From DASQZK01 sp963809925 (GTDB lineage Bacteria; Bacteroidota; Bacteroidia; Bacteroidales; GCA-2748055), in contig CAWELH010000004.1 in the NCBI GenBank assembly GCA_963809925.1, forward strand, positions 496,001 to 560,000: DNA of 64,000 bases, given 5' to 3'. The position numbers were made by a program, and so were the translations under genes. Below are positions 1 to 8,806 of the stretch, in pieces; position 1 is the stretch's first letter; the number at the start of each line of letters is the position of its first letter. A model generated the notes under the pieces. It searched no databases. It worked only from the letters and a program-made list of their open reading frames with translations, and was not told where the DNA came from.

Positions 1-94
1 AAACATCGGAAGCTGCAATCGCATCTTCACGGCTGCACCCCATCTTAACAAAAACCTCCCTGGTAAAATCTTCCAGATATTCGTATGTATACAT
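1..94 (-). CDS. Malate/L-lactate dehydrogenase family oxidoreductase, N-terminal fragment (cut by window edge)
   Basis: Reading leftward from an ATG at 92-94 gives 31 codons that run off the window: it opens MYTYEYLEDFTREVF and continues VKMGCSREDAIAASDV. This is the typical start of the NAD(P)-dependent malate/lactate/ureidoglycolate dehydrogenase family (Ldh_2), where the first helix reads roughly Y..L..F....F...G....DA...AD. The bulk of the enzyme, with its catalytic His and cofactor site, lies outside, so substrate cannot be judged. A full Bacteroidota promoter lies just upstream. The assignment rests on one short stretch recognised by eye. Confidence 0.6.
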   Translation of the reverse strand, partial: MYTYEYLEDFTREVFVKMGCSREDAIAASDV

Positions 95-115
95 TTCCTG
101 AGTTTTAAATTTCAA

Positions 116-145
116 CAAAAATAACGCTTTTAACTTGCTGTCAAA
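116..145 (-). promoter_or_regulatory. Bacteroidota-type promoter for the dehydrogenase
   Basis: On the minus strand a -33 TTTG (142-145) is separated by 18 bases from a -7 TATTTTTG (116-123), fitting TTTG-N(17-23)-TAnnTTTG. It lies 22 bases before the ATG at 94. Confidence 0.6.
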
Positions 146-166
146 AAAGAATGATGTACGGTGGAT

Positions 167-216
167 AAAAAACAGGGGAATTATTTCCTTTCATACCTGA
201 CAGGTATGATTTCCCC
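167..216 (-). terminator. Rho-independent terminator after the SDR gene, with nested palindrome
   Basis: On the minus strand outer arms GGGGAA/TTCCCC (211-216 with 175-180) enclose a perfect 19-base palindrome at 191-209 (TCATACCTG-A-CAGGTATGA), followed by six U residues (167-172). It sits just after the SDR stop codon at 229, so termination of that gene is the simplest role. Confidence 0.6.
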
Positions 217-228
217 GTTTTAACGGTA

Positions 229-993
229 CTAGTTGTTATTCCTTGCAATAATAGTGGCACTTGCCTGCGCTGTCGGCATAATCAGAAGGTCATTGATATT
301 AACATGAGCCGGTCGTGTTACGGCAAACAGGATGGCTTCTGCAATATCCTCAGCATACAGGGGGGTAAGGTCTTTGTATACGTTTGCAGCCCTGGTACTG
401 TCGCCTTTGAATCTAACCGTGGAGAATTCCGTATCAACGAGACCCGGCGCAATGTTCGTAACCTTAATGCGATGTTTAAGCAGATCGATACGCATTGCCT
501 GGGAAAGTGCATCAACAGCGTATTTTGTAGCACAATAAACATTACCGTTCTCGTAGACTTCCTTTCCTGCAATGGAGGAAAGATTAATGATATGTCCGGT
601 TTCGCGGGCAACCATTAACGGGGTGATCTCCCTGGTTATGTATAAGAGGCCTTTAATGTTCGTATCGATCATCCTTTCCCAATCGTCCACAACTCCATTG
701 TCGATGTGTGAGAGTCCAACGGCAAGCCCGGCATTGTTGACCAGTACATCGATGTTTCTCCACTTGCCTTCGAGTGATGAAACGGCTTTTTTTACTTCAT
801 CCTGTAACCTGACATCGAAATGCAAACTGAGAACATCAGCGTCTGAGACCGACCTGATCTTTTTTTCCAGTTCGTTCAGTCTGTCTTTCCTTCTTCCCGT
901 TATAACGATATCATAATTGCTGGCAGAAAGGAGCAGAGCTGTCGCCTTTCCGATCCCCGCCGTTGCGCCTGTAATGAATGCAATTTTCTTCAT
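229..993 (-). CDS. SDR family NAD(P)-dependent oxidoreductase
   Basis: Classical short-chain dehydrogenase of 254 residues with a one-domain Rossmann fold. The cofactor glycine motif TGATAGIG lies at residues 8-15, the structural NNAG at 86-89, the catalytic Ser at 139/140 (NLSSIAG) and the YCATK Tyr-Lys pair at 153/157. Arginines after the second strand (TGRRKDR) favour NADP(H). Closest in look to the YdfG/serine-3-dehydrogenase branch that acts on 3-hydroxy acids, but substrate cannot be fixed from sequence. The ATG at 993 is preferred over one five codons upstream because it places the first beta strand at the usual position. Monocistronic, ending in a hairpin terminator. Confidence 0.9.
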   Translation of the reverse strand: MKKIAFITGATAGIGKATALLLSASNYDIVITGRRKDRLNELEKKIRSVSDADVLSLHFDVRLQDEVKKAVSSLEGKWRNIDVLVNNAGLAVGLSHIDNGVVDDWERMIDTNIKGLLYITREITPLMVARETGHIINLSSIAGKEVYENGNVYCATKYAVDALSQAMRIDLLKHRIKVTNIAPGLVDTEFSTVRFKGDSTRAANVYKDLTPLYAEDIAEAILFAVTRPAHVNINDLLIMPTAQASATIIARNNN

Positions 994-1099
994 GAGCAGC
1001 TTTTTCAATCAAAGGTAATATCTTCAGACCAAAATCCGAGGCAGAATTCACCTCAGAATAATTAAATGTGTATTTTCGCAAGGCAAAAACCGAAAAAAA

Positions 1100-1843
1100 T
1101 TGATTAAGCCATACGAAGATCAGCCGGGAACCAGGAAGGAACAGGTAACAGCCATGTTCAACGGAATTGCCTCACGATACGATTTCCTGAACCATCTTCT
1201 GTCATTCAATATTGACAAGCGCTGGCGAAAGGTCCTGGTCAGAATGGTCAAAAAGCATTTGTTTTCCGGAGCCATGAACAGAGCTGAAATACAGATTCTC
1301 GATGTGGCAACCGGCACCGGTGATCTGGCTTTCGCACTAACTAAGGCAGGTCCTGCCAGGGTGACAGGCGTCGATATTGCTGAGAATATGCTCGCTGTTG
1401 CCAGGGAAAAGGCCACAAGACGAAAGATAGATATCAGCTTTGTGCAGGGTGATTCTGAAAATCTGCCTTTTGATTCCCTTTCATTTGACGCTGTGACTGT
1501 CGCTTTCGGTGTGCGGAATTTTGAAAACCTGGAGAAGGGACTCACCGAGATGTACAGGGTTTTGAAGCCGGGAGGAAGGGTCTATATCCTGGAATTTTCG
1601 AAGCCCTCCCGAGGGATACTTTCGATCATGTATCGCTTTTATTCGACCACCATCCTGCCGCTGATCGCCTCTCTTTTTACCAGGGATAAATCAGCCTATC
1701 AGTACCTGCCGGGATCTATCGCCGAATTTCCATCCGGAGATGACATGAAGAACATTATGGAAAACTGTGGACTCGGAGGATGTGATTACAGGCGACTGTC
1801 CGGGGGGATTGCAAGCATTTATACAGGTAAATATATTGTATGA
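1100..1843 (+). CDS. ubiE: Demethylmenaquinone methyltransferase (class I SAM-dependent)
   Basis: MenG/UbiE makes menaquinone from demethylmenaquinone, the last step of the respiratory quinone pathway, at the cytoplasmic membrane. The 247 residues show the family N-terminus (MFNGIASRYDFLNHLLS), SAM motif I DVATGTGDL near residues 70-80, and the later AFGVRNF and GGRVYILEFSKP blocks. The start is a TTG at 1100; it gives the N-terminus expected for Bacteroidota orthologues and no in-frame ATG lies upstream. Next come porT, an RNA methylase and an Omp85-like gene, an order I recognise from other Bacteroidota. Confidence 0.93.
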   Translation: MIKPYEDQPGTRKEQVTAMFNGIASRYDFLNHLLSFNIDKRWRKVLVRMVKKHLFSGAMNRAEIQILDVATGTGDLAFALTKAGPARVTGVDIAENMLAVAREKATRRKIDISFVQGDSENLPFDSLSFDAVTVAFGVRNFENLEKGLTEMYRVLKPGGRVYILEFSKPSRGILSIMYRFYSTTILPLIASLFTRDKSAYQYLPGSIAEFPSGDDMKNIMENCGLGGCDYRRLSGGIASIYTGKYIV

Positions 1844-1915
1844 GAGTCACTTAAAATATAATTTTGTTAATACTAAATTTGGTAGCCTTTCGTTTTAACA
1901 AATAAATATCCTGTC

Positions 1916-2605
1916 TTGAAGAAATTAATCCTCGTTATCCTTCTGTCTGTTCCCATTCTTTTATCTGCACAGGTGAAAAGACCTCGCAACCTGTCTGGGT
2001 ATGATTACAAAAAGCTTCATTTCGGCTTTACGATCGGACTGAATACAATGGACCTTGGGATTAAAAGAAGTCTGAACAATGATCTCCGCCCTGATGAAAC
2101 CAGAGTTGAGCCTGGGTTTCAGGTAAGTATCGTATCCGATCTTCGACTTTCAGAAAATCTCAACTTAAGGTTCCTTCCCGGGATTTCCTTTGGCCAGCGA
2201 CGCATTTCTTTTTACACCAGCGATACCATTCTGGACACCGATATGAAAATTGAATCCAGTTATCTCGACTTCCCCCTGCTCCTAAAATACAGGGCCGAAA
2301 GACTGAATAACGTACGACCGTACCTTATCGGAGGGCTTGATTACCGCTACGATATGGCGGCGAAGAAGGGCTTTGATGAAAGTTCCAATGTGTATATCCG
2401 GCTGAAACCTTCAGACCTCTACCTCGAATTTGGATTTGGGATGGATTACTATCTGACCTACTTTAAGCTTTCAACGGAAATTAAAGTCGGTATCGGCATG
2501 TTCAATGTCCTTGTGGATGAAGCCGCCCAGGGCCATCCGCAATACCTGAACTCGATAGAGAAGCTCAATTCCTATATTGTTGCGCTTTGTTTCCATTTTG
2601 AGTAA
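1916..2605 (+). CDS. porT: PorT family outer-membrane beta-barrel protein
   Basis: A 229-residue protein with an N-terminal signal peptide (KKLILVILLSVPILLSAQ, cleavage likely after Ala-Gln) and alternating hydrophobic/aromatic strands of an eight-stranded-type barrel. PorT is a component of the type IX secretion and gliding machinery. Identification rests on the opening GYDYKKLHFGFTIGLN, the overall barrel pattern and location directly after ubiE, where porT sits in many Bacteroidota. The start is a TTG at 1916, required to include the signal peptide; a TAAATTTG -7 element lies at 1874-1881. No other T9SS gene is in the window. Confidence 0.8.
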   Translation: MKKLILVILLSVPILLSAQVKRPRNLSGYDYKKLHFGFTIGLNTMDLGIKRSLNNDLRPDETRVEPGFQVSIVSDLRLSENLNLRFLPGISFGQRRISFYTSDTILDTDMKIESSYLDFPLLLKYRAERLNNVRPYLIGGLDYRYDMAAKKGFDESSNVYIRLKPSDLYLEFGFGMDYYLTYFKLSTEIKVGIGMFNVLVDEAAQGHPQYLNSIEKLNSYIVALCFHFE

Positions 2606-2606
2606 T

Positions 2607-3374
2607 CTACCTGCGACGCCATTCTGCACAGACAATTGCAGCCGCAATCCCAACATTCAGCGATTCTGCCCAGGGTGATCCCCATGGTGGAATGGTAACC
2701 AGCCGGTCACAATTTGTGATGACCTGTTCTGACAATCCTCTCGATTCGTTTCCGAACATCACCATACCGGGAATTGGCAATATACTCTCACGGATATCTT
2801 CACCGTTCAGGACCGTTCCGGAAATGCTGTATCCCGGAAGGGCGGATTTTAGTCCATCGATCAGTTTCAGCGGCTCTTTATAATGTACTTTGACCCGTGC
2901 AAATGAGCCCATGCTGGTCTGAACGACCTTTGGATTATATACGTCCACACTTTCCTGGCTGCAGAATATGTCCCTGATCCCGTACCAGTCAGCAGTACGG
3001 ATGATCGTCCCGAGATTCCCCGGATCACGGATATCATCGAAAAACAATGAGGGACTGTTCCTGAGATCTTCAGCGCTGAATTCGTATTCAGGAATCTTTA
3101 TTTCAAGAATGGCATTTCCGGCGGTGTTAAATGAGGATACTTTTTGCAGTTCAGACTTTTGCGCCGGGATGATCTCTACTCCGGCCGGCAATCCGGAGAT
3201 GGAGGCTATGAATTCAGGGACAGCCAACAGTGTTGCTACTTCCAGAAAACAATCATTACTGGCAAGGATCTCACGGACTATTTTTTCCCCTTCAGCAAGG
3301 AAACTCCCGTGTTGTTTCCTGAATTTCTTCTGATTTAGGGATGCAAAATGTTTCAGCCGGTTTTTTGAAAGCAT
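2607..3374 (-). CDS. TrmH/SpoU family RNA 2'-O-methyltransferase
   Basis: SPOUT-class methyltransferase of 255 residues acting on tRNA or rRNA ribose. The N-terminal substrate-binding domain contains FLAEGEKIVREIL. The knotted catalytic domain has motif 1 with the catalytic Asn/Arg (RDPGNLGTIIRTADW), motif 2 (MFGNESRGLS) and motif 3 (SLNVGIAAAI). The ATG at 3374 matches the family N-terminus (LSKNRLKHFASL); an in-frame Met 21 codons further upstream would run into the divergent gene. Convergent with porT, one base between them. Target nucleotide unknown. Confidence 0.9.
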   Translation of the reverse strand: MLSKNRLKHFASLNQKKFRKQHGSFLAEGEKIVREILASNDCFLEVATLLAVPEFIASISGLPAGVEIIPAQKSELQKVSSFNTAGNAILEIKIPEYEFSAEDLRNSPSLFFDDIRDPGNLGTIIRTADWYGIRDIFCSQESVDVYNPKVVQTSMGSFARVKVHYKEPLKLIDGLKSALPGYSISGTVLNGEDIRESILPIPGMVMFGNESRGLSEQVITNCDRLVTIPPWGSPWAESLNVGIAAAIVCAEWRRR

Positions 3375-3426
3375 GGGTAAAATATTTGATGTTGGCAAAA
3401 ATATATAAACATATGATGGTGTTAAG

Positions 3427-3434
3427 TATATTTG
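3427..3434 (+). promoter_or_regulatory. -7 promoter element for the TamA-like gene
   Basis: TATATTTG matches TAnnTTTG. No convincing -33 box is seen. A start near 3441 would exclude in-frame ATG codons upstream of 3441 and supports a TTG start at 3458 or 3470. Confidence 0.5.
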
Positions 3435-3457
3435 CACTAAAATTTAACATTACACTT

Positions 3458-5800
3458 TTGAGGTCTCTTTTGACAAGCCATATCAATTCCGAAAGGAAAA
3501 CATTTCTTTACCTTTTGATTATACTCCTGCTGTTCTCGTATTCATGCCGCACAACCAAATATGTTCCCGAGAACGAGTACCTGCTTAATAAGTACGAACT
3601 TAAAGGGGATGTCAGGCAAATCAACAAGGATGAACTTTCTATATACGTGAAACAGAAACCTAATAAACGGGTTGTTTGGCTCAAGTTTCACCTCGGCGTA
3701 TACAGCCTTTCAAAGATAGGTAAGGAAAACTGGATAAACCGGATGTTTCGTACTATCGGTGAAGAACCCGTAATCTATGACAAGTTCCAGACGGAGAAAA
3801 CTGTCAGCCAGCTTGAGTTATACATGATAAGTAAAGGCTATTACAATGCCGAGGTAACCGACTCGGTGGAAATTGTCGGAAGGAATGGTAAGAAGGTGGA
3901 TGTTACCTATTATATCCGGAAAAATGAACCATACCTTCTGAGGAAAATTAATTACAGCTTCGAAGATACTTCACTCAGGACCACAGTACTAAAGGATACC
4001 TCAAATTCAACCATTCATTCCGGTGACCTGTTTAATGTCGATGTTCTTTCTTCAGAGAGAGAAAGGATCGAGATATTGCTAAAAAATCAGGGCTATTTTT
4101 ATTTTTCCAAAGAGTTTGTGTATTACGAAGCCGATACATCGGTTGCGGATCACAAAGTTGACCTAACGCTAATCGTAAAGAAATACCGTATTTATAATGA
4201 AGACGGGACCTATACTGAATTGCCCCATCCACGTCTTCGTATCAGAAATGTATATATTAATACAAATTATAATCCGAGAGAAGTTCTGGCAAAAAATGAA
4301 TCCTACCTGTCTTCACTCGACACACTGGCCCTCGACAGTATCTATATCATTTTCCCTGGCAGAGAGAATATTCATCCCAGTGTCGTGATGCAATCCAATT
4401 ATGTCTTACCGGGTGATCTTTACAATCTTACGAATTACGAACGGTCCTACCGGAACCTTACGTCACTGAAAATATTCCGTCTGGTCTCCATCGATTTTAG
4501 CCAGGTGGGAAAAATCGAAGCCGACCATACGGGAGAACTCGATTGCAATATAATGCTTACCCCTCAAACACTGCAATCCTATACTGTTGAACTGGAAGGG
4601 ACGAACTCTTCCGGCAACATTGGTGCTGCAGGAAACCTGATCTATCAGCACCGGAATTTATTCAGGGGAGCTGAAAATTTCGACCTGCGAATTAAAGGGG
4701 CACTCGAAACTCTAAAGGAAAATTACTCCTCCAATCTCGGTAATATGATTGAATTTGGTGCCGAGTTACGTTACAGTATCCCCAAATTCCTGCTACCTTT
4801 TAAAACAGACCAGTTTATTAAAAAATACAATCCAAGGACCTCCTTCTCAATGGCATATAATTACCAGCGCCGGCCTGAATATACCCGCACACTGGCAAAT
4901 GTATCGTTTGGATATAACTGGAAAGGGAATCGATATCTGACACATATTGTAAACCCCATTGAACTGAATCTTGTCAAGATCCCGTATAAATCACCAGAAT
5001 TTATGGATTGGCTGGAGGGAAAATATGTCTACTATTCCTATCAGCAGCATCTTGTTACCCTTACCAGCTACAGTCTCATTTTCAACAACCAGAATATTCA
5101 GAAAAACAGGGATTTTATCTATGTAAGAATAAACGTTGAACAGGCTGGAAACCTCCTGTATACCATATATCGTCTGGGAGGGATTCAGGCAGACAAACCT
5201 GAATACAAGCTGTTTAATAATGTATATTCGCAATATGTCCGGGGTGATTTCGATGTCAGGTTTTACAATATTTTTGATGAAAAAACCAGTTTGGTTTACC
5301 GTTTTTTCGCCGGTGCCGGGCTGCCCTTCGAAAACTCAGCGGCACTACCTTTCGAAAAAAAATATTTTGCTGGTGGTGCCAATGGAATTCGTGCCTGGCA
5401 GGTCAGGAACCTTGGTCCTGGCTCATACTCTGAGGTTCAAAATACACAGTACCCTAACCAAACCGCTGATATCAAACTTGAGGGTAACGTGGAATACCGC
5501 TTCAAGCTGTTCTGGCTTATCAACGGGGCCCTTTTTGTAGATGCTGGGAATATCTGGGCCATCACAAAAAATGACGAAAGACCAGGTGCACTTTTTAAAC
5601 TCGATCAGTTCTACCGCGATATTGCTGTGGGAACCGGTTTCGGCACACGTTTCGATTTTTCATTTTTTATTTTCCGGCTTGACCTTGGGATGAAGTTACG
5701 AGACCCAGCCAGGAAGGAGGGAGATAAGTGGATCATTGGGAACCAGAAACTGGGTAGAAGTGATTTTACCCTGAATATCGGGATTGGATATCCGTTCTGA
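3458..5800 (+). CDS. BamA/TamA family outer-membrane protein (lipoprotein)
   Basis: Omp85-superfamily barrel of about 780 residues. After a lipoprotein signal (YLLIILLLFSYSC) come POTRA-like repeats over roughly residues 30-370, then a 16-strand-type barrel containing the conserved FAGGANGIRAWQVRNLGPG loop and an aromatic terminus (GIGYPF). Likely role: insertion or translocation of outer-membrane proteins or lipids, as for the TamA-like protein encoded after porT/trmH in other Bacteroidota. The reading frame is open from 3341, but that start would overlap the divergent methylase and precede the promoter at 3427, so TTG 3458 (or 3470) is preferred. Confidence 0.85.
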   Translation: MRSLLTSHINSERKTFLYLLIILLLFSYSCRTTKYVPENEYLLNKYELKGDVRQINKDELSIYVKQKPNKRVVWLKFHLGVYSLSKIGKENWINRMFRTIGEEPVIYDKFQTEKTVSQLELYMISKGYYNAEVTDSVEIVGRNGKKVDVTYYIRKNEPYLLRKINYSFEDTSLRTTVLKDTSNSTIHSGDLFNVDVLSSERERIEILLKNQGYFYFSKEFVYYEADTSVADHKVDLTLIVKKYRIYNEDGTYTELPHPRLRIRNVYINTNYNPREVLAKNESYLSSLDTLALDSIYIIFPGRENIHPSVVMQSNYVLPGDLYNLTNYERSYRNLTSLKIFRLVSIDFSQVGKIEADHTGELDCNIMLTPQTLQSYTVELEGTNSSGNIGAAGNLIYQHRNLFRGAENFDLRIKGALETLKENYSSNLGNMIEFGAELRYSIPKFLLPFKTDQFIKKYNPRTSFSMAYNYQRRPEYTRTLANVSFGYNWKGNRYLTHIVNPIELNLVKIPYKSPEFMDWLEGKYVYYSYQQHLVTLTSYSLIFNNQNIQKNRDFIYVRINVEQAGNLLYTIYRLGGIQADKPEYKLFNNVYSQYVRGDFDVRFYNIFDEKTSLVYRFFAGAGLPFENSAALPFEKKYFAGGANGIRAWQVRNLGPGSYSEVQNTQYPNQTADIKLEGNVEYRFKLFWLINGALFVDAGNIWAITKNDERPGALFKLDQFYRDIAVGTGFGTRFDFSFFIFRLDLGMKLRDPARKEGDKWIIGNQKLGRSDFTLNIGIGYPF

Positions 5801-5900
5801 CCCTGTTTGCAGAATAGGTTCAGTGTCTTTTCCACTCCACCCTCTACTCTGTCCTGTCCCATATTTCACTTATATACCTTTCACGGTTATTTTAGAATAA

Positions 5901-5936
5901 TTTGGGAAGAGGTTCCGTATTTTATTTATAAATTTG
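5901..5936 (+). promoter_or_regulatory. Promoter for the aldolase gene
   Basis: -7 TAAATTTG at 5929-5936; a TTTG at 5901-5904 would be the -33 box with a slightly long 24-base spacer. Confidence 0.45.
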
Positions 5937-5979
5937 CGCAAAATTTGACGTTTTAGTAGTAACTATTAAATATTTTACC

Positions 5980-7059
5980 ATGTCTCAGAAAATACTTGAT
6001 CATGTTAAGCCCGGTGTACTCGCCGGAGATGATGTCTCCAAAGTTTTTAGTATTGCCAAGGAAAACGAGTTTGCCTTGCCTGCAGTGAATGTTGTAAGTA
6101 CAAATTCCGTGAATGCTGTGATGGAAGCTGCCAGTGAGGTGAATTCACCAGTAATTGTTCAGTTTTCGAATGGCGGTGCTATCTTCTACGCCGGCAAGAG
6201 CCTGTCCAATGATAACCAGAAAGCTGCTATTGCCGGGGGTATCGCAGGGGCAAAACATGTTCAGATGATGTCAGAGCTTTATGGCGTTCCCATTATTCTG
6301 CATACCGACCATGCTGCAAAAAAACTTCTTCCGTGGATCGATGGTCTGCTTGATTATGGCGAGAAACATTACGAACGCTATGGCAAACCCCTTTACAGTT
6401 CCCATATGCTTGATCTCTCAGAAGAACCGATTCATGAGAATATTGAGATCTGCAAAAAATACCTTGAAAGGATGAGCAAAATGGGTATGACGCTCGAAAT
6501 TGAACTTGGTGTTACTGGTGGGGAGGAAGATGGCATTGATAACACCGGCCTCGATAATTCCCTGCTCTATACGCAGCCCGAGGACGTGGCATATGCATAC
6601 GAAGAACTTAACAAAATATCACCCAATTTCACCATTGCCGCATCGTTTGGAAACGTTCATGGAGTATACAAACCAGGGAACGTCAAACTGACGCCCAAAA
6701 TTCTCAATAATTCGCAGAAATATATTGAAGAAAAACTGTCAACAGGTCCAAAACCCGTGAATTTTGTATTCCACGGCGGTTCCGGCTCTACCCACGAAGA
6801 AATACGTGAAGCCATTGGCTACGGCGTAATCAAGATGAATATCGATACCGATACTCAGTGGGCATTCTGGGATGGTATCCGAGCCTATGAACAGAAAAAT
6901 CACGATTACCTGCAATCACAAATTGGTAATCCTGAGGGTGAAGACAAGCCGAACAAGAAAAAATATGATCCGCGTGCATGGCTGCGCGAGGGAGAAAAGT
7001 CATTGATCAACCGGCTCAGGGTTGCCTTTGACGATCTGAACTGCATCGACAGGTTATAA
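5980..7059 (+). CDS. fbaA: Class II fructose-bisphosphate aldolase
   Basis: Zinc-dependent cleavage of fructose-1,6-bisphosphate to DHAP and glyceraldehyde-3-phosphate. At 359 residues it matches the long class IIA (E. coli FbaA) length. Visible: the HTDHAAKKLLPW zinc/catalytic region, ELGVTGGEEDG, the phosphate/metal loop FVFHGGSGST, and NIDTDTQWAFW. Monocistronic with its own promoter and a hairpin downstream. Confidence 0.95.
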   Translation: MSQKILDHVKPGVLAGDDVSKVFSIAKENEFALPAVNVVSTNSVNAVMEAASEVNSPVIVQFSNGGAIFYAGKSLSNDNQKAAIAGGIAGAKHVQMMSELYGVPIILHTDHAAKKLLPWIDGLLDYGEKHYERYGKPLYSSHMLDLSEEPIHENIEICKKYLERMSKMGMTLEIELGVTGGEEDGIDNTGLDNSLLYTQPEDVAYAYEELNKISPNFTIAASFGNVHGVYKPGNVKLTPKILNNSQKYIEEKLSTGPKPVNFVFHGGSGSTHEEIREAIGYGVIKMNIDTDTQWAFWDGIRAYEQKNHDYLQSQIGNPEGEDKPNKKKYDPRAWLREGEKSLINRLRVAFDDLNCIDRL

Positions 7060-7088
7060 GCGGTTCATCCTTCTCTGAAAGATATAAG

Positions 7089-7166
7089 GGAGCTGTCTCT
7101 GGAAGAGGTATCTGTCATCCCGGTTTTGATGCCGGGAAGGATACTCTGACTGCGACAGCTCCTTTT
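7089..7166 (+). terminator. Branched hairpin terminator after the aldolase gene
   Basis: Arms GGAGCTGTC (7089-7097) and GACAGCTCC (7154-7162) pair over 9 bases, enclose a smaller CCCGG/CCGGG hairpin, and are followed by TTTT. The long loop makes termination less certain. Confidence 0.45.
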
Positions 7167-7241
7167 CGTTTATCAGATCAAAGTTTTTTTTGTGACAACT
7201 CTTTAGTATTATTGCTTGTTTTAAATCAAAAATCCACATTT

Positions 7242-8657
7242 ATGGCAAATGTCCGATCTTCCCGCGACAGCTTTACAAATAAATTTGGTGTCATTGCAGC
7301 CGCTGCAGGTTCAGCGATCGGTCTTGGCAATATTTGGCGCTTTCCATATGTGGCGGGGGAAAATGGTGGGGCCGCCTTCCTTTTCATTTATCTGCTTTGC
7401 GTCGTCATTATCGGGGTTCCGGTTATGATGTCGGAATTCGTCATCGGCCGGTCTGCCCAGCGAAATCCTTATGGTGCATTTAAGCTTCTTGCACCTCGTA
7501 AACCCTGGTACCTGATTGGCCTTATGGGAGTTGTAGCCGCCTTTATGATCCTGGCTTTCTATACCGTGGTCGCAGGGTGGACGCTTGAATATATTTACCA
7601 GTCATTTACGGGCAATCTTATCGGTAAAAGTACAACCCAGCTGAAAGAGATGTTCAGCAGCTTCAGGCATGATTCTGTGAGGCCGGTTTTATGGTTCGTG
7701 ATTTTTATGGGTCTGACCGGCTGGATCGTTATAGCGGGGATAAAGAACGGTATTGAAAAATCAACGAAAGTGCTGATGCCTTTGCTTTTTGTCATGCTTA
7801 TCGGTATGGCCATATATGTACTAACTTTTGAAGGCTCCTCAAAAGGGCTGCATTTTTTATTCAACCCGGATTTTTCCAAAATCACTCCTAAAGTTATACT
7901 GGAAGCCCTGGGGCAGGCATTTTTCTCTCTGTCGATTGGTATGGGGACATTGATTACCTATGGCTCCTATATTAAAAAGAATGATAACCTGGGAAGTACT
8001 GCCATCTCCGTTGCCGGTGCCGATACATTCATTGCCATACTGGCAGGTATGGCAATTTTCCCGGCCATCTATGCCTTTGCCGATGTAGAGCATCTTCAGG
8101 TAAGCGAGTTCACCGACGAAGGCCTCGTTTTCATAACCCTTCCCAATATTCTGATAAATATGCCGGGCGGCGGTATCTTTTCCACGCTTTTCTTTATACT
8201 GCTCGCCGTGGCAGCCCTGACCTCCACGATCTCTGTTCTTGAAGTCATTGTCGCCTACTTTGTTGAAGAACTTGGGCTGGTCAGACGAAGAGCAACACTT
8301 TATGCAACAGCTTCGGTTTCGGTTCTCGGTATTCTGTGCGTATTTTTCGCAGAGATCTTTGGCTTCCTGAATTTCACTACGGCCAATATCCTGCTTCCTG
8401 TGGGTGGCTTGTTCATAGTTCTGTTCGTTGGATGGTATTACGGCAGTAAAAATACAAGAGAAGAACTGTCCAACAGTGGTAAATTGAAAGGAAGATATAT
8501 ACCTGCGTTCATGTTTATAGTGAAATTTGTAGCCCCCATTGCCATTACTATTGTCTTTGCCTATGGGATTCTGAATGCGTTCAGGGCAAAATCCGCAGAC
8601 AAGGCGGTACCTTCAACCGAGACAGTTCAACCTGCAATTCGTCCCGGGGGTGAATAG
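7242..8657 (+). CDS. Sodium-dependent (NSS/SNF family) transporter
   Basis: Neurotransmitter:sodium symporter of 471 residues with the LeuT fold. TM1 carries the family signature GSAIGLGNIWRFPYVAGENGG with the unwound Na+/substrate site; about 11-12 hydrophobic helices follow. Substrate is probably an amino acid, but residues alone do not decide which. The ATG at 7242 begins MANVRSSRDSF just before TM1; the frame is open ten codons further upstream without a better start. Confidence 0.92.
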   Translation: MANVRSSRDSFTNKFGVIAAAAGSAIGLGNIWRFPYVAGENGGAAFLFIYLLCVVIIGVPVMMSEFVIGRSAQRNPYGAFKLLAPRKPWYLIGLMGVVAAFMILAFYTVVAGWTLEYIYQSFTGNLIGKSTTQLKEMFSSFRHDSVRPVLWFVIFMGLTGWIVIAGIKNGIEKSTKVLMPLLFVMLIGMAIYVLTFEGSSKGLHFLFNPDFSKITPKVILEALGQAFFSLSIGMGTLITYGSYIKKNDNLGSTAISVAGADTFIAILAGMAIFPAIYAFADVEHLQVSEFTDEGLVFITLPNILINMPGGGIFSTLFFILLAVAALTSTISVLEVIVAYFVEELGLVRRRATLYATASVSVLGILCVFFAEIFGFLNFTTANILLPVGGLFIVLFVGWYYGSKNTREELSNSGKLKGRYIPAFMFIVKFVAPIAITIVFAYGILNAFRAKSADKAVPSTETVQPAIRPGGE

Positions 8658-8806
8658 ATTATATTCTTATGTCAGCATTTACTCACTTTTACCTTAAGGT
8701 ATACTTATGGGTATTGTCCAAACGATTTTCCGGATATAATCCCTCCCGTACACAGATAAATGCCATCACTGCACGGGTAATGCAGTGACAGGTCTTAATA
8801 TTGACC

